The notes beneath the pieces were generated by a model that was not told the DNA's origin, made no database searches, and worked only from the letters and a program-made list of their open reading frames with translations. From NCBI GenBank assembly GCA_052390115.1, contig JBQTHE010000098.1, forward strand, positions 14,066-78,065: 64,000 nucleotides of DNA, given 5' to 3'. The position numbers were made by a program, and so were the translations under genes. Below are positions 52,655 through 59,995 of this stretch, one piece after another (position 1 is the first letter of the stretch; each line of letters opens with the position of its first letter). The stretch is from GCA-003244245 sp052390115 (GTDB lineage Bacteria > Actinomycetota > Actinomycetes > Mycobacteriales > Pseudonocardiaceae).

Positions 52655-53971
52655 TTAAGCCTCGGCTGCCAACTGAAGCCAGCCCTCGGCCTGAAGCTCG
52701 CCAAGGGTTCGTTCGCCCATAGCTTCTGCAAGGCTAGGTAGCCGAGCCACACTGACTGGCCGAGAAGCCATCTTTTCATGATCCCACCCGATTACAATTG
52801 AATCATTTATCGTTTCTTGATCCGCATAGTCAAGGACAGCTGGGGAATGGGTCGATGCGATCACTTGCACCTCACCATCTGCGTGTGCCGCCTGTTCTAT
52901 CATTTTGACAAGTAGGGACAATCGGGCTGGATTGATCCCGTTCTCGAGTTCCTCAATTACGAGAGTTTGTCGCCCTTTAGCACCTACGGTTGCCAGCGCC
53001 AACGCCGCAAATCTAAGTGTTCCGTCCGAGAGGGACGGCGCGGCAACCCTAGTTTCAAAGGGCTCTTCATGGACGGCGAAGATAACTTCCCCCGTCGGAG
53101 CAGACTCAATTTCTATCGAAACAACAGGCCGAGGCGTCAGCTCGGCTAGCCACTCGTTGATACTGGCAAGTCGAGCGACAGCATCGTCGTCACGCCACAC
53201 AACTGTCTCCACTTCGCCGTTCGGACGGCGTCTTCGCTGGCGGACCGGTTTCGTGTCCTCTAACAACTGCCATACGACAGCAGCGAAGTTCTCGCCATGT
53301 TCGCCCAATTCAGTGCGACCCAACGTCGAGTACTGACGAAGCACCTCTGGTCTAAGTTCGAGCGGCCTCAACGATTCGAATTCATCCCTCACTCGATCGG
53401 CAACAACTTCGTTCAACCGGCTCTCAGCTCGCCTGCTCACAAACTGAGACAGAATAAACTCATTGGGTGAGAAGTCCCGCCTAGGGTTGCGGCCACGCGT
53501 TTCCTTGTAGAAGCGCGCAGTGACGACCGGCGAATCCGGATCCTGCTCAAGCGGATCTGTGCCCGGCCGAGTATTATACACATATGGCCCGGGATGCATG
53601 TTTGATGAGAGCCACTCGTTGCGGATAGTTCGCTTCTTGGCGTCAACCTGAACCGCATAGCGAATTATTTCTTTATCTACGAGGAGTTCCACATCAAGCT
53701 CAAAAACATCTGAGGTAGACATGAAGTGCGTCGCGGTCGAAGCGCCGCCACGCACGCCAGCAACAGTCGTAAGCGAAGCTCCAGGAGAAATGTGCCCATC
53801 GACAGCCTCGCGTACTGAACGCCCGTCCCCAATTGCCCTCAATAGACGTAGGGCATCGAATAGGTTAGACTTACCGGCACCATTCGAGCCAAGAACAATT
53901 GAAACAGGGCCAAAGTTCACTGTCGCATCTCGGAAACTCTTGAAGTTCCTTAAACTCAGTTTCCGGATCAC
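52655..53971 (-). CDS. AAA_21-type ATPase (RecF/ABC-like) of a defence pair
   Basis: 438 residues from a GTG at 53971, with GGGAGGAGG upstream. N-terminus RKLSLRNFKSFRDATVNFGP, Walker A VLGSNGAGKSNLFDALRLL, signature-like LSDGTLRFAALAL, Walker B TLVIEELENGINP and the switch IASTHSPAVLDY. This is the head-domain-only layout of OLD/RecF-like ATPases that sense infection and control an effector. The downstream TOPRIM-like gene is probably the effector. Composition is less GC-rich than in flanking genes. Confidence 0.85.
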   Translation of the reverse strand: MIRKLSLRNFKSFRDATVNFGPVSIVLGSNGAGKSNLFDALRLLRAIGDGRSVREAVDGHISPGASLTTVAGVRGGASTATHFMSTSDVFELDVELLVDKEIIRYAVQVDAKKRTIRNEWLSSNMHPGPYVYNTRPGTDPLEQDPDSPVVTARFYKETRGRNPRRDFSPNEFILSQFVSRRAESRLNEVVADRVRDEFESLRPLELRPEVLRQYSTLGRTELGEHGENFAAVVWQLLEDTKPVRQRRRRPNGEVETVVWRDDDAVARLASINEWLAELTPRPVVSIEIESAPTGEVIFAVHEEPFETRVAAPSLSDGTLRFAALALATVGAKGRQTLVIEELENGINPARLSLLVKMIEQAAHADGEVQVIASTHSPAVLDYADQETINDSIVIGWDHEKMASRPVSVARLPSLAEAMGERTLGELQAEGWLQLAAEA

Positions 53972-54063
53972 CTGGCTACCTCCTCCCTGTTCTTCGCAAG
54001 AGCGGGCGAGCCGCTCTACACGCAAGCGACATTCTGACACGCCAACGCCTCGACCAGCTTCCC

Positions 54064-54370
54064 TGCTAGACGTACGGCATTGTCCCAGTGTGCCCTGGTA
54101 CGTGGCACACGCGCCCCGCAGATGGCAGCCTTCCGGTCCGCTCCGTCGAGCTGCGCCGCTGAGGGCGGGTTGCTCACCAGCCTGCGTTTGCGGCGCTTTC
54201 ACTACCGCGCTGGTCGCTGGGTCGGCCGGAACCTCCCAGACGCATCCCCGACCCGGCCAGTCTTCGCCCCCATCCCGAACGCCGCAGACCCTCCGCCCGC
54301 GGATGGCGGCCGGTGGTTCCCCTCATCCCGGTGCCCGCCGCCCAGAGGAGTGGTGTCCATCCCCACTGCG
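54064..54370 (+). pseudogene. Degraded copy of the Cys-rich small protein gene
   Basis: Across two frames the plus strand gives VPWYVAHAPRRWQ, CVCGAF and AGRWVGRNLPDASPTRP, matching PWYAAQVPRRWH, CACGAFTDRTGRWVGRN and IPDPAGL of the intact gene at 56294. Frameshifts break it. The rest of 53972-54449 holds nothing else recognisable. Confidence 0.65.
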
Positions 54371-54449
54371 TGGGCCAGGCGCACACGTCAGCAGTCTAGC
54401 GACGCCGTTCCATGGATTGTTCGACTCGCCGCAGTCCGGGCAGCTCAAG

Positions 54450-55778
54450 CTATCTGGCCAGGAATGTGTCGAAAATGTGGTGGTCGAGTTCGGTGACGAA
54501 GGACTCGGTGCGCCAGGGCGCGAGTTCGCGGCGGGCGCGGCCGATGCGCAGCGCGGCCACCCGGCCGCCGGTGGCCGCGGTGGTGTCGACGCAGTCGTGC
54601 AGCAGCGTCGTCGCGGAGCGGACGTCGCCAGAGCGCAGGCGTGCGATCGCGAGGTCGGTGCCGATGATGCCGCGCTGTACCTGGTCCCGCGGCGCCTTCA
54701 GGGTTGCTAGGCATCGTTCAAGCTGGTCATGGGCCTGCTCGGGTCTACCGACGTGCAATTCGCAGACGCCCTCAAAGCCCCGCAGCCGTCCCTCATTGAA
54801 CCCGCCACCATCAGCACCGGCGGATTCCAGGCCGAGCCACGCGAGCCGTAGCGCGGCAGCGGCATCGCGGCAACGACCGGATCGCGCGGCCACCTCCGCC
54901 TGCAGCGCGTACGCCCGAGCACGAACCCGGAAGTCCGAGCCGAGTCGGGCGTCGGCGACCGCCGCGTCGACGATCGAGCGCGCTGCGCCATCGCCCGTGG
55001 AATGCAGCACCGTCATGGCGTAGCTGGTGCGCGCCGTCGCACGCCGGGTGAAATCGCCCGTGGCGGCAACCGCGCGGGTGTACCAGCGGCGTGCCACCGC
55101 GTCGTCTCGGGTCTCGAAAGCGATGCGCCCGGCCAGCAGGTAGGCATCGCAGCGGAGCGCGCCGAGACGCGCACGTAGCTGCTCGGTGTCCTGGAGGCGC
55201 AGGCAAATCTCGACGACCGGGGCAAGCAGCAACTGCAGGCGCCCGAACGGCACGCTGCTGATTTGACGGTCCACCTCAGTCACCGAAGCGGCGAGGTGGT
55301 CGATCACCTCGACGTCCAAGCGCCGGGGGTCACGAAGCGCTCTGATCAATAACCGGCGCGTTGGATCGGCGAGGAGCGCGAGGAGTTGTCCGTCGTCGAC
55401 GCCGGTCGAGCGAACCATGAGGTCACGCAGTTCGCGGGTGCGCTGTGCAGGCGCCCCGTAGTGGGCCAGCGCAGTCAGCAGGGTGTCGAAATCGGAGCCC
55501 GCACCCAGCGCGAGATCGCCAGATCTGTTGCGCGCGTACAGATGCGCGAGCAGCAGTTGATAACGCTCACCCGGCACGGTCCGGCTGGCGGTGCTCTCCC
55601 AGCGTGCGATGCTGCGCTGCAAGCTGCTCAGCTGGGCGCTCGCCGATGCCATCACACCACGTTGCTCGGCAACGGCACGAAGAGCCCGAGCCTGATCGGC
55701 CCACGACCATCCCCGCTGCTCGCGAAGCTGGCGCAGCAGCTGGCATGCGGTACCGCGATCGTTCTTCGTCGGCTTCAT
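54450..55778 (-). CDS. XRE-family regulator with TPR-like C-terminus
   Basis: 442 residues from the ATG at 55778, which overlaps the stop of the SLOG gene (ATGA). The helix-turn-helix is in QLLREQRGWSWADQARALRAV-like sequence near residues 13-65, ending LQRSIARWES. About 330 residues of helical TPR-like repeats follow (for example ARRWYTRAVAATGDFTRRAT, AYALQAEVAARSGRCRDAA). Proteins of this kind are common actinomycete regulators, often beside small unknown genes, as here. Confidence 0.8.
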   Translation of the reverse strand: MKPTKNDRGTACQLLRQLREQRGWSWADQARALRAVAEQRGVMASASAQLSSLQRSIARWESTASRTVPGERYQLLLAHLYARNRSGDLALGAGSDFDTLLTALAHYGAPAQRTRELRDLMVRSTGVDDGQLLALLADPTRRLLIRALRDPRRLDVEVIDHLAASVTEVDRQISSVPFGRLQLLLAPVVEICLRLQDTEQLRARLGALRCDAYLLAGRIAFETRDDAVARRWYTRAVAATGDFTRRATARTSYAMTVLHSTGDGAARSIVDAAVADARLGSDFRVRARAYALQAEVAARSGRCRDAAAALRLAWLGLESAGADGGGFNEGRLRGFEGVCELHVGRPEQAHDQLERCLATLKAPRDQVQRGIIGTDLAIARLRSGDVRSATTLLHDCVDTTAATGGRVAALRIGRARRELAPWRTESFVTELDHHIFDTFLAR

Positions 55779-56236
55779 ATCGGGACGATCAGCCGAGGTC
55801 TGCCTTGATCGGCTCCATAGTGGATGGTGTACCAGGTCCCGCTGCCCGGATCGTCGCCATGTGGGAATCCGATGACGAGATCGCTGCGGTCCACCATCCA
55901 GCGATTGCGGGTGTGGTAGGCCTCCTCGCCCAGCTGCCGGGCACCGAGCTCGACCAGCGACACTCGCTGAGCACGGCGAGTGGCGCGCAGGACGGTCTGC
56001 CTAGCCTGTTCGGGTTGGTCGGCCAACGTGCACGGGACCACAACCGTCAGGGCAGCCGGAGTGTGCCCAGCGAGCCACTGCAGCGCGAGAGTGTCTATCC
56101 CCATTGCGCCACCGACATAGACATGCGAGCCCTCGCCGGCGAACGGCCGCAGGTAGGCGTCAAACAGCAGGTCGTACTCAGCAAGCTCGCGATGCTCGGT
56201 GCGCCGCGAGCCGGTGATTGTCACCGCATGCGGCAC
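55775..56236 (-). CDS. SLOG (DprA/YspA-like) nucleotide-binding protein
   Basis: 153 residues. A Rossmann-like fold with VTITGSRRTEHREL, the glycine motif VYVGGAMGIDTLALQWLAG and VVPCTLADQPEQARQTV, then DLVIGFPHGDDPGSGTWYTI. SLOG proteins bind or process nucleotide-like ligands and often act as sensors in defence. Coupled by 4-nt overlap to the XRE/TPR regulator, so it may provide or remove the signal that the regulator senses; that is inference. Confidence 0.75.
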   Translation of the reverse strand: MPHAVTITGSRRTEHRELAEYDLLFDAYLRPFAGEGSHVYVGGAMGIDTLALQWLAGHTPAALTVVVPCTLADQPEQARQTVLRATRRAQRVSLVELGARQLGEEAYHTRNRWMVDRSDLVIGFPHGDDPGSGTWYTIHYGADQGRPRLIVPI

Positions 56237-56293
56237 GGACCCTCCAACATGTCATCGAATGTCATCTGCCGCGGACTGGCTCGGTTTACTCAA

Positions 56294-56755
56294 ATGAGTG
56301 CCGTGACGGTCCCACGACCCGGTCAGCGTTTCACACCGACCAGCTACCCAGCCCGACGCGGAGCAACGGCTGGGAAGGCGTGGGTGCCGGACTCCCTGGA
56401 CCGCGATGTGCGGCACCGTCATGGGCTGCCCTGGTACGCGGCGCAGGTCCCGCGCCGATGGCACTCCTGCCGACCCCAGACCATCGAGCTGCACCGCTCC
56501 AACGGCTTGCTCATCGGTATCTGCCACTGCGCTTGCGGCGCCTTCACCGACCGCACCGGTCGCTGGGTAGGCCGCAACTCCCGCAAACGCATCCCCGACC
56601 CGGCCGGTCTGCGCCGCGATCCCGAAACGCCGCAGCCTGTCCGCGCGCGGGTGGCGGCGGGCACGTCTCACCCCGGTGCCCGCCGCCACCCGCGCTCCCA
56701 CCAGACCAACGACCCCATCCAGCGGCGACGGCACCGGCAGTGGACAGATCAGTGA
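56294..56755 (+). CDS. Cys/Arg-rich small protein of unknown function
   Basis: 153 residues from the ATG at 56294. The centre has GLPWYAAQVPRRWHSC, then IGICHCACGAFTDRTGRWVG and RNSRKRIPDPAGLRRDP; the Cys cluster CHCACG with an earlier Cys could bind zinc. The tail is Arg/His/Pro-rich. No family is recognised. It is real enough to have a decayed paralogue at 54064-54370. The stop overlaps the GTG of the next gene. Both copies flank the XRE/SLOG operon. Confidence 0.55.
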   Translation: MSAVTVPRPGQRFTPTSYPARRGATAGKAWVPDSLDRDVRHRHGLPWYAAQVPRRWHSCRPQTIELHRSNGLLIGICHCACGAFTDRTGRWVGRNSRKRIPDPAGLRRDPETPQPVRARVAAGTSHPGARRHPRSHQTNDPIQRRRHRQWTDQ

Positions 56756-57027
56756 TCCGCACCGACCGAGAGCTGCTCGCAGAGCTCGCGCGGATGAACT
56801 CCGACGTCGTGCCACTGGCAATGCGAATCATGGACGACAGCGCCACCCTCGACGAACAGCGAACCTTCGCCGATCGGCTCATCGAACTCGGCACCAGGCT
56901 TCACGATCGAGCGCACCAAACCGGACTGGTCATCGACAGCGATCGCCAAAGCACAGCGGCACCGCCTCCGCAAGGACGCGTGCCCGGATCCGCTTCTTCA
57001 GCCCGTTCGGAATCGCTACTTGGGTAA
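56752..57027 (+). CDS. Small helical protein coupled to the Cys-rich gene
   Basis: 91 residues from a GTG at 56752 overlapping the previous stop (GTGA). The sequence IRTDRELLAELARMNSDVVP, MRIMDDSATLDEQRTFADRL and IELGTRLHDRAHQTG is clearly helical and protein-like; the last 30 residues are low-complexity and overlap the antisense nucleotidyltransferase gene by about 98 nt, so the natural end may have been altered. Function unknown. Confidence 0.5.
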   Translation: MIRTDRELLAELARMNSDVVPLAMRIMDDSATLDEQRTFADRLIELGTRLHDRAHQTGLVIDSDRQSTAAPPPQGRVPGSASSARSESLLG

Positions 57028-57307
57028 ATACGCCCATCAGCTGCTCGACATCCAGAGCGAAGCCGGTCATGTCGAAGTAGCCGCGCCCGGGCGCGACATC
57101 GATCAGAAGGTCCAGGTCGCTGCGCTCGTCGGCGTCCCCACGGGCAACGGAGCCGAAGACACGCATGTTGGACACGCCGTAGCGCTGACCAAGCGCGACA
57201 ATCTCGTCATGGCGGCTGCGGAGATCCTCGACGGTGATGCGCCGCCGGGGCGCGTGCTCCTCGTCCGCCGGTAGGTCCGTCAGCAGGTGACCATGGTCGA
57301 CGTTCAT
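56930..57307 (-). CDS. MNT-type minimal nucleotidyltransferase
   Basis: 125 residues from the ATG at 57307. The polymerase-beta-like motif is MRVFGSVARGDADERSDLDLLID (GSxxxG...DxD), followed by FDMTGFALDVEQLMGVFTQV. Such MNT proteins normally act as antitoxins that AMPylate a HEPN RNase partner. No HEPN gene is adjacent on either side, so it is an orphan, perhaps left from a broken HEPN-MNT module. Confidence 0.78.
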   Translation of the reverse strand: MNVDHGHLLTDLPADEEHAPRRRITVEDLRSRHDEIVALGQRYGVSNMRVFGSVARGDADERSDLDLLIDVAPGRGYFDMTGFALDVEQLMGVFTQVAIPNGLKKRIRARVLAEAVPLCFGDRCR

Positions 57308-58224
57308 CGTTCGCTGCTCCCACGGCAACGTGCCTCGTTGGCGGCGAGCTTGAGGGCGGCCCCCAAAGCTCGCACCCTGCAAGGCGATCGTCAGCCGTCC
57401 CACTCAGGAGCAATCTCCGACGGTTCCGCGGAACGCCATCGGGCCTGGGCAGATGGGTTGAACGGCCGCGATCCGGTGCCAGCCGGTGAACCGACATCCT
57501 GCCCAAGCTCCCGGACATCACCGCCGCCAGTGCGCGCGGTGCTGCCGCAGGATAGCCCGTGGCTCACCCTGTCCGACGGCCGTGGGGCTGTCCGTGCAGC
57601 TCGGTGACATCGTCGTGGTCCAGCGCCGCGACGCCCCCAGATGCTGCGCCGTCACACCAAGCTGCTCGGCAGCGGTGCGCAGCGCGCGAGCATGATCGGC
57701 CCCCAACCATCTAGCTGCTAGCGAAGCTGGCGCAACAGCCGGCATGCCAGAGCTACTCCGCGCCCGGGCTGATCACCAACCCGGACGCGGGCTAGCTGGA
57801 GCTTGAGTGCACTCAGCCTCCCGAACTCAACGCCAGAGCTGTTCGGGCGACCGCGGACTGCACTGCTGTTGAGCTCGGGAACCGGAGGGCTCGCAGGCAA
57901 GATCTGCAGGGCAGGTCAGGTCCCTGGAGATCGACATCAGGTTAAAGACAACGTCATCCGCATCAAGTCGTTGTCTTAGAACAGCGCCGCAAAGCCAGCG
58001 AGGAGAGCGTGACCGCGATCTTGTCGACCCGATCAGCCACAAGGGCGAGCGGCGACGCTCAACTGGCGGCCAGTGCCGCCTTGGATCGGTGCATGATCGT
58101 CGACTCCGAGCCCCCGACGAGCTCCAAGGCAACGGCCGTCGGGGCACTTCGGACGCTCGTGGTTGGCCAACCTGGACCTACGGGCTCAATTTGATCTCTG
58201 TAGCGGCTGACATAAGGAGACCCG
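57308..58224. other. Gene-poor stretch with decayed fragments
   Basis: No intact gene. On the minus strand, 57345-57400 gives GRLTIALQGASFG followed, after a frameshift, by KLAANEAR, like GRLTIALEGTNFG and NPAANALR of the DUF4394 gene. At 57590-57755 the minus strand gives ADHARALRTAAEQLGVTAQ, like the XRE N-terminus at 55650-55750. Hairpin A3 lies at 57799-57889, and a 9-bp dyad (AAGACAACG, 57945-57953 and 57969-57977) precedes the GTPase gene. Confidence 0.45.
57799..57889. repeat. Dispersed hairpin element, copy A3
   Basis: A more divergent relative of A1 and A2: CTCAGCCTCCCGAACTCAAC near 57812 and CACTGCTGTTGAGCTCGGGA near 57861 are shared with A1, including the following ACCGGAGGG. The left arm has drifted, so the stem is imperfect. 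Confidence 0.65.
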
Positions 58225-59370
58225 ATGGATGGATCTTCCACAGGCCTACTCCGGTTCAAGCCAGAGGGCCAGGACGAGTTCGATCTTGAGAAATTCTTCC
58301 GCGAGGGGCTCGCTCAGGCACTGCGGGGAAAGACCCGGCTCAACGTCATGCTCGCCGGTCGTGTCGGTGTCGGAAAGAGCACGCTGGTCAACGCCATCTT
58401 CGGCGCGCCGATCGCCCCGACCGGCGTTGGTGGTTCAATTACCCAGAGCATTCAACGTTATGTTCGGCCGAATCTCCCGATTTCGGTGTATGACACCCCG
58501 GGCATCGAGCTCGGCGTGGAGGCTGAGCTGATAGCGAAGACCTACCTTACTGAGATCGAGAGGCAGATGGGAGACGACGACACCCGAATTCATTTTTGCC
58601 TCTACTGCGTCCGAACCCGGGACGAGCGTTTCGAAACAGTTGAGTCGGACATCGTAAGAGCGCTGTCGAAGGACGTCTTGGTAGCCCTCGTGCTCACGCA
58701 GTGTCCCACTCCTGATGATGCACGTGCCAACAAGTTCGCCCGTTACCTCACTTCGCTCGACCTACCTGTCCTCGACGGGCAGTGTTTCATGACACTGGCT
58801 GAAGAGGACAACGTCGCCGGCGTCACGCTCCCCGCGTTCGGCCTTCCCGATCTCGTGAGTTCGATCTACCATCAGCTGCCGGATGCGGAGCGGCATACGC
58901 TGGCGAGCTGCCAGCGGGTATCGCTGGAGCTCAAGATCGCCGAGGCACGGCGTTCGGTGAACTTCAACATGGGCACGGCTGCATTGATCGCGGCCAGTCC
59001 GATCCCGCTGGTTGATTCCATTCCCTTGAGCGCGCTACAGATAAGCATGCTGGGCCAGATCACCACCATCATGGGATTCAAGGTCGACCCTAAAGCCATC
59101 GCTACCGCCTTCGCGACCGTCCTCGGCGTGGCCTCTGTGGCCCGAACGGCGGCGAGCTTCTTCAAGATCTTCCCCGGCACTGGCGCTACGATCAATACGA
59201 CCATAGCGTCTACCACCACGAAGATTCTGGGTGAGGTGTTCATCAACGCATGCACGAACGTGCTCATGCGTCAGATGGCAGGTGAGCACATTCACCAGGA
59301 CGACATTGTGGGCGAGCTTCTCAAGGAGCTCCCAATCCTGCTCAGCGGAGGCCTTCGCCATTCGGCATAG
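58225..59370 (+). CDS. GTPase with DUF697-like C-terminal domain
   Basis: 381 residues from the ATG at 58225 (AAGGAGA upstream). The GTPase domain has G1 LAGRVGVGKSTLVNAIFG, a G2 Thr region, G3 VYDTPGIELG and a G4-like VLTQCPTPDDARANK. The C-terminal third has hydrophobic stretches (TAALIAASPIPLVDSIPLSA and GFKVDPKAIATAFATVLGV) typical of DUF697/YcjF proteins that associate with membranes. Bacterial members are linked to stress or defence-like contexts, but function is open. Confidence 0.82.
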   Translation: MDGSSTGLLRFKPEGQDEFDLEKFFREGLAQALRGKTRLNVMLAGRVGVGKSTLVNAIFGAPIAPTGVGGSITQSIQRYVRPNLPISVYDTPGIELGVEAELIAKTYLTEIERQMGDDDTRIHFCLYCVRTRDERFETVESDIVRALSKDVLVALVLTQCPTPDDARANKFARYLTSLDLPVLDGQCFMTLAEEDNVAGVTLPAFGLPDLVSSIYHQLPDAERHTLASCQRVSLELKIAEARRSVNFNMGTAALIAASPIPLVDSIPLSALQISMLGQITTIMGFKVDPKAIATAFATVLGVASVARTAASFFKIFPGTGATINTTIASTTTKILGEVFINACTNVLMRQMAGEHIHQDDIVGELLKELPILLSGGLRHSA

Positions 59371-59379
59371 CGCCGCCGG

Positions 59380-59571
59380 TTACTCCCATTTCAGGTCGAA
59401 CCCCATGAGAGACTTGTATCGCTCGAGGAGCTCCTCGTCACTCAACTCCGAGGGTGGGGTGCGAAGTCCTTTGGGCTCGGGACCGTAGACCTCCGCTGCC
59501 ACCTCCAGCTCCTGCTCGAGCGCCCATCCCGTCGGAGCCTGGCGGAACTCCTCGAGTGCATCGTCGCTCAT
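59380..59571 (-). CDS. Small acidic protein (63 aa)
   Basis: 63 residues from the ATG at 59571, preceded by GGAGGTGCC. Sequence: MSDDALEEFRQAPTGWALEQ, then VAAEVYGPEPKGL and LSDEELLERYKSLMGF. No family is recognised. The ribosome site is strong and composition is coding-like. It is convergent with the GTPase gene. Confidence 0.55.
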   Translation of the reverse strand: MSDDALEEFRQAPTGWALEQELEVAAEVYGPEPKGLRTPPSELSDEELLERYKSLMGFDLKWE

Positions 59572-59995
59572 GGCACCTCCTAAGAAGCGGACACACCGAC
59601 GGTACCGAGCCACCCCGGGAAGGGCGAGCGCGTCGAGTGGCGCCGCCATATCAGGGAGGTCGCCGCCTCCCCTTGATGATCGTGGCGCCGGGGGCATGAT
59701 CACCGTTTCGGAAGCGATAACCGCGCTCAGAGGCTGTTGCCGATTTGCGCCGTGAACTCGACGCCACCGACGTGACCAGGCCCTATACAGGTCGGTGGCG
59801 TCGAGTTCACGGCGCGCCCACCGATTAGGCAACAGCCTCCTCAGCGCGGCTCGTTCTTCCGAGCCGGTGATCATGAAGTGTCCCGCCAACCTCAGTCTGC
59901 CGCGACAGGATCAGTGCTGTCTCTCGCTCTATGCGATCTTGAAAAGACCGTGACGACGGAGGGGCGGTAACATCTGATCATGAGGGGGTGCGTCG
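59572..59995. other. Intergenic region with nested palindrome B1
   Basis: 424 nt between divergent genes. Its main content is the palindrome at 59722-59839. A longer open frame runs antisense through it, but most of that frame is the palindrome, so I do not call it a gene. Confidence 0.45.
59722..59839. repeat. Nested inverted repeat (MITE-like), copy B1
   Basis: Inner arms of 25 nt (59747-59771 and 59791-59815) are perfect complements around a 19-nt centre and contain GTGAACTCGACGCCACCGAC. Outer arms near 59722-59741 (GCTCAGAGGCTGTTGCC) and 59828-59839 onward (GGCAACAGCCTCCTCAGCG) extend the pairing, giving a palindrome of about 125 nt. Confidence 0.75.

Noticed and set aside
59572..59889. 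Upstream extension of the 63-aa gene to a 169-aa protein
   Set aside because: The extension is largely the B1 palindrome; the ATG at 59571 has a strong ribosome site.
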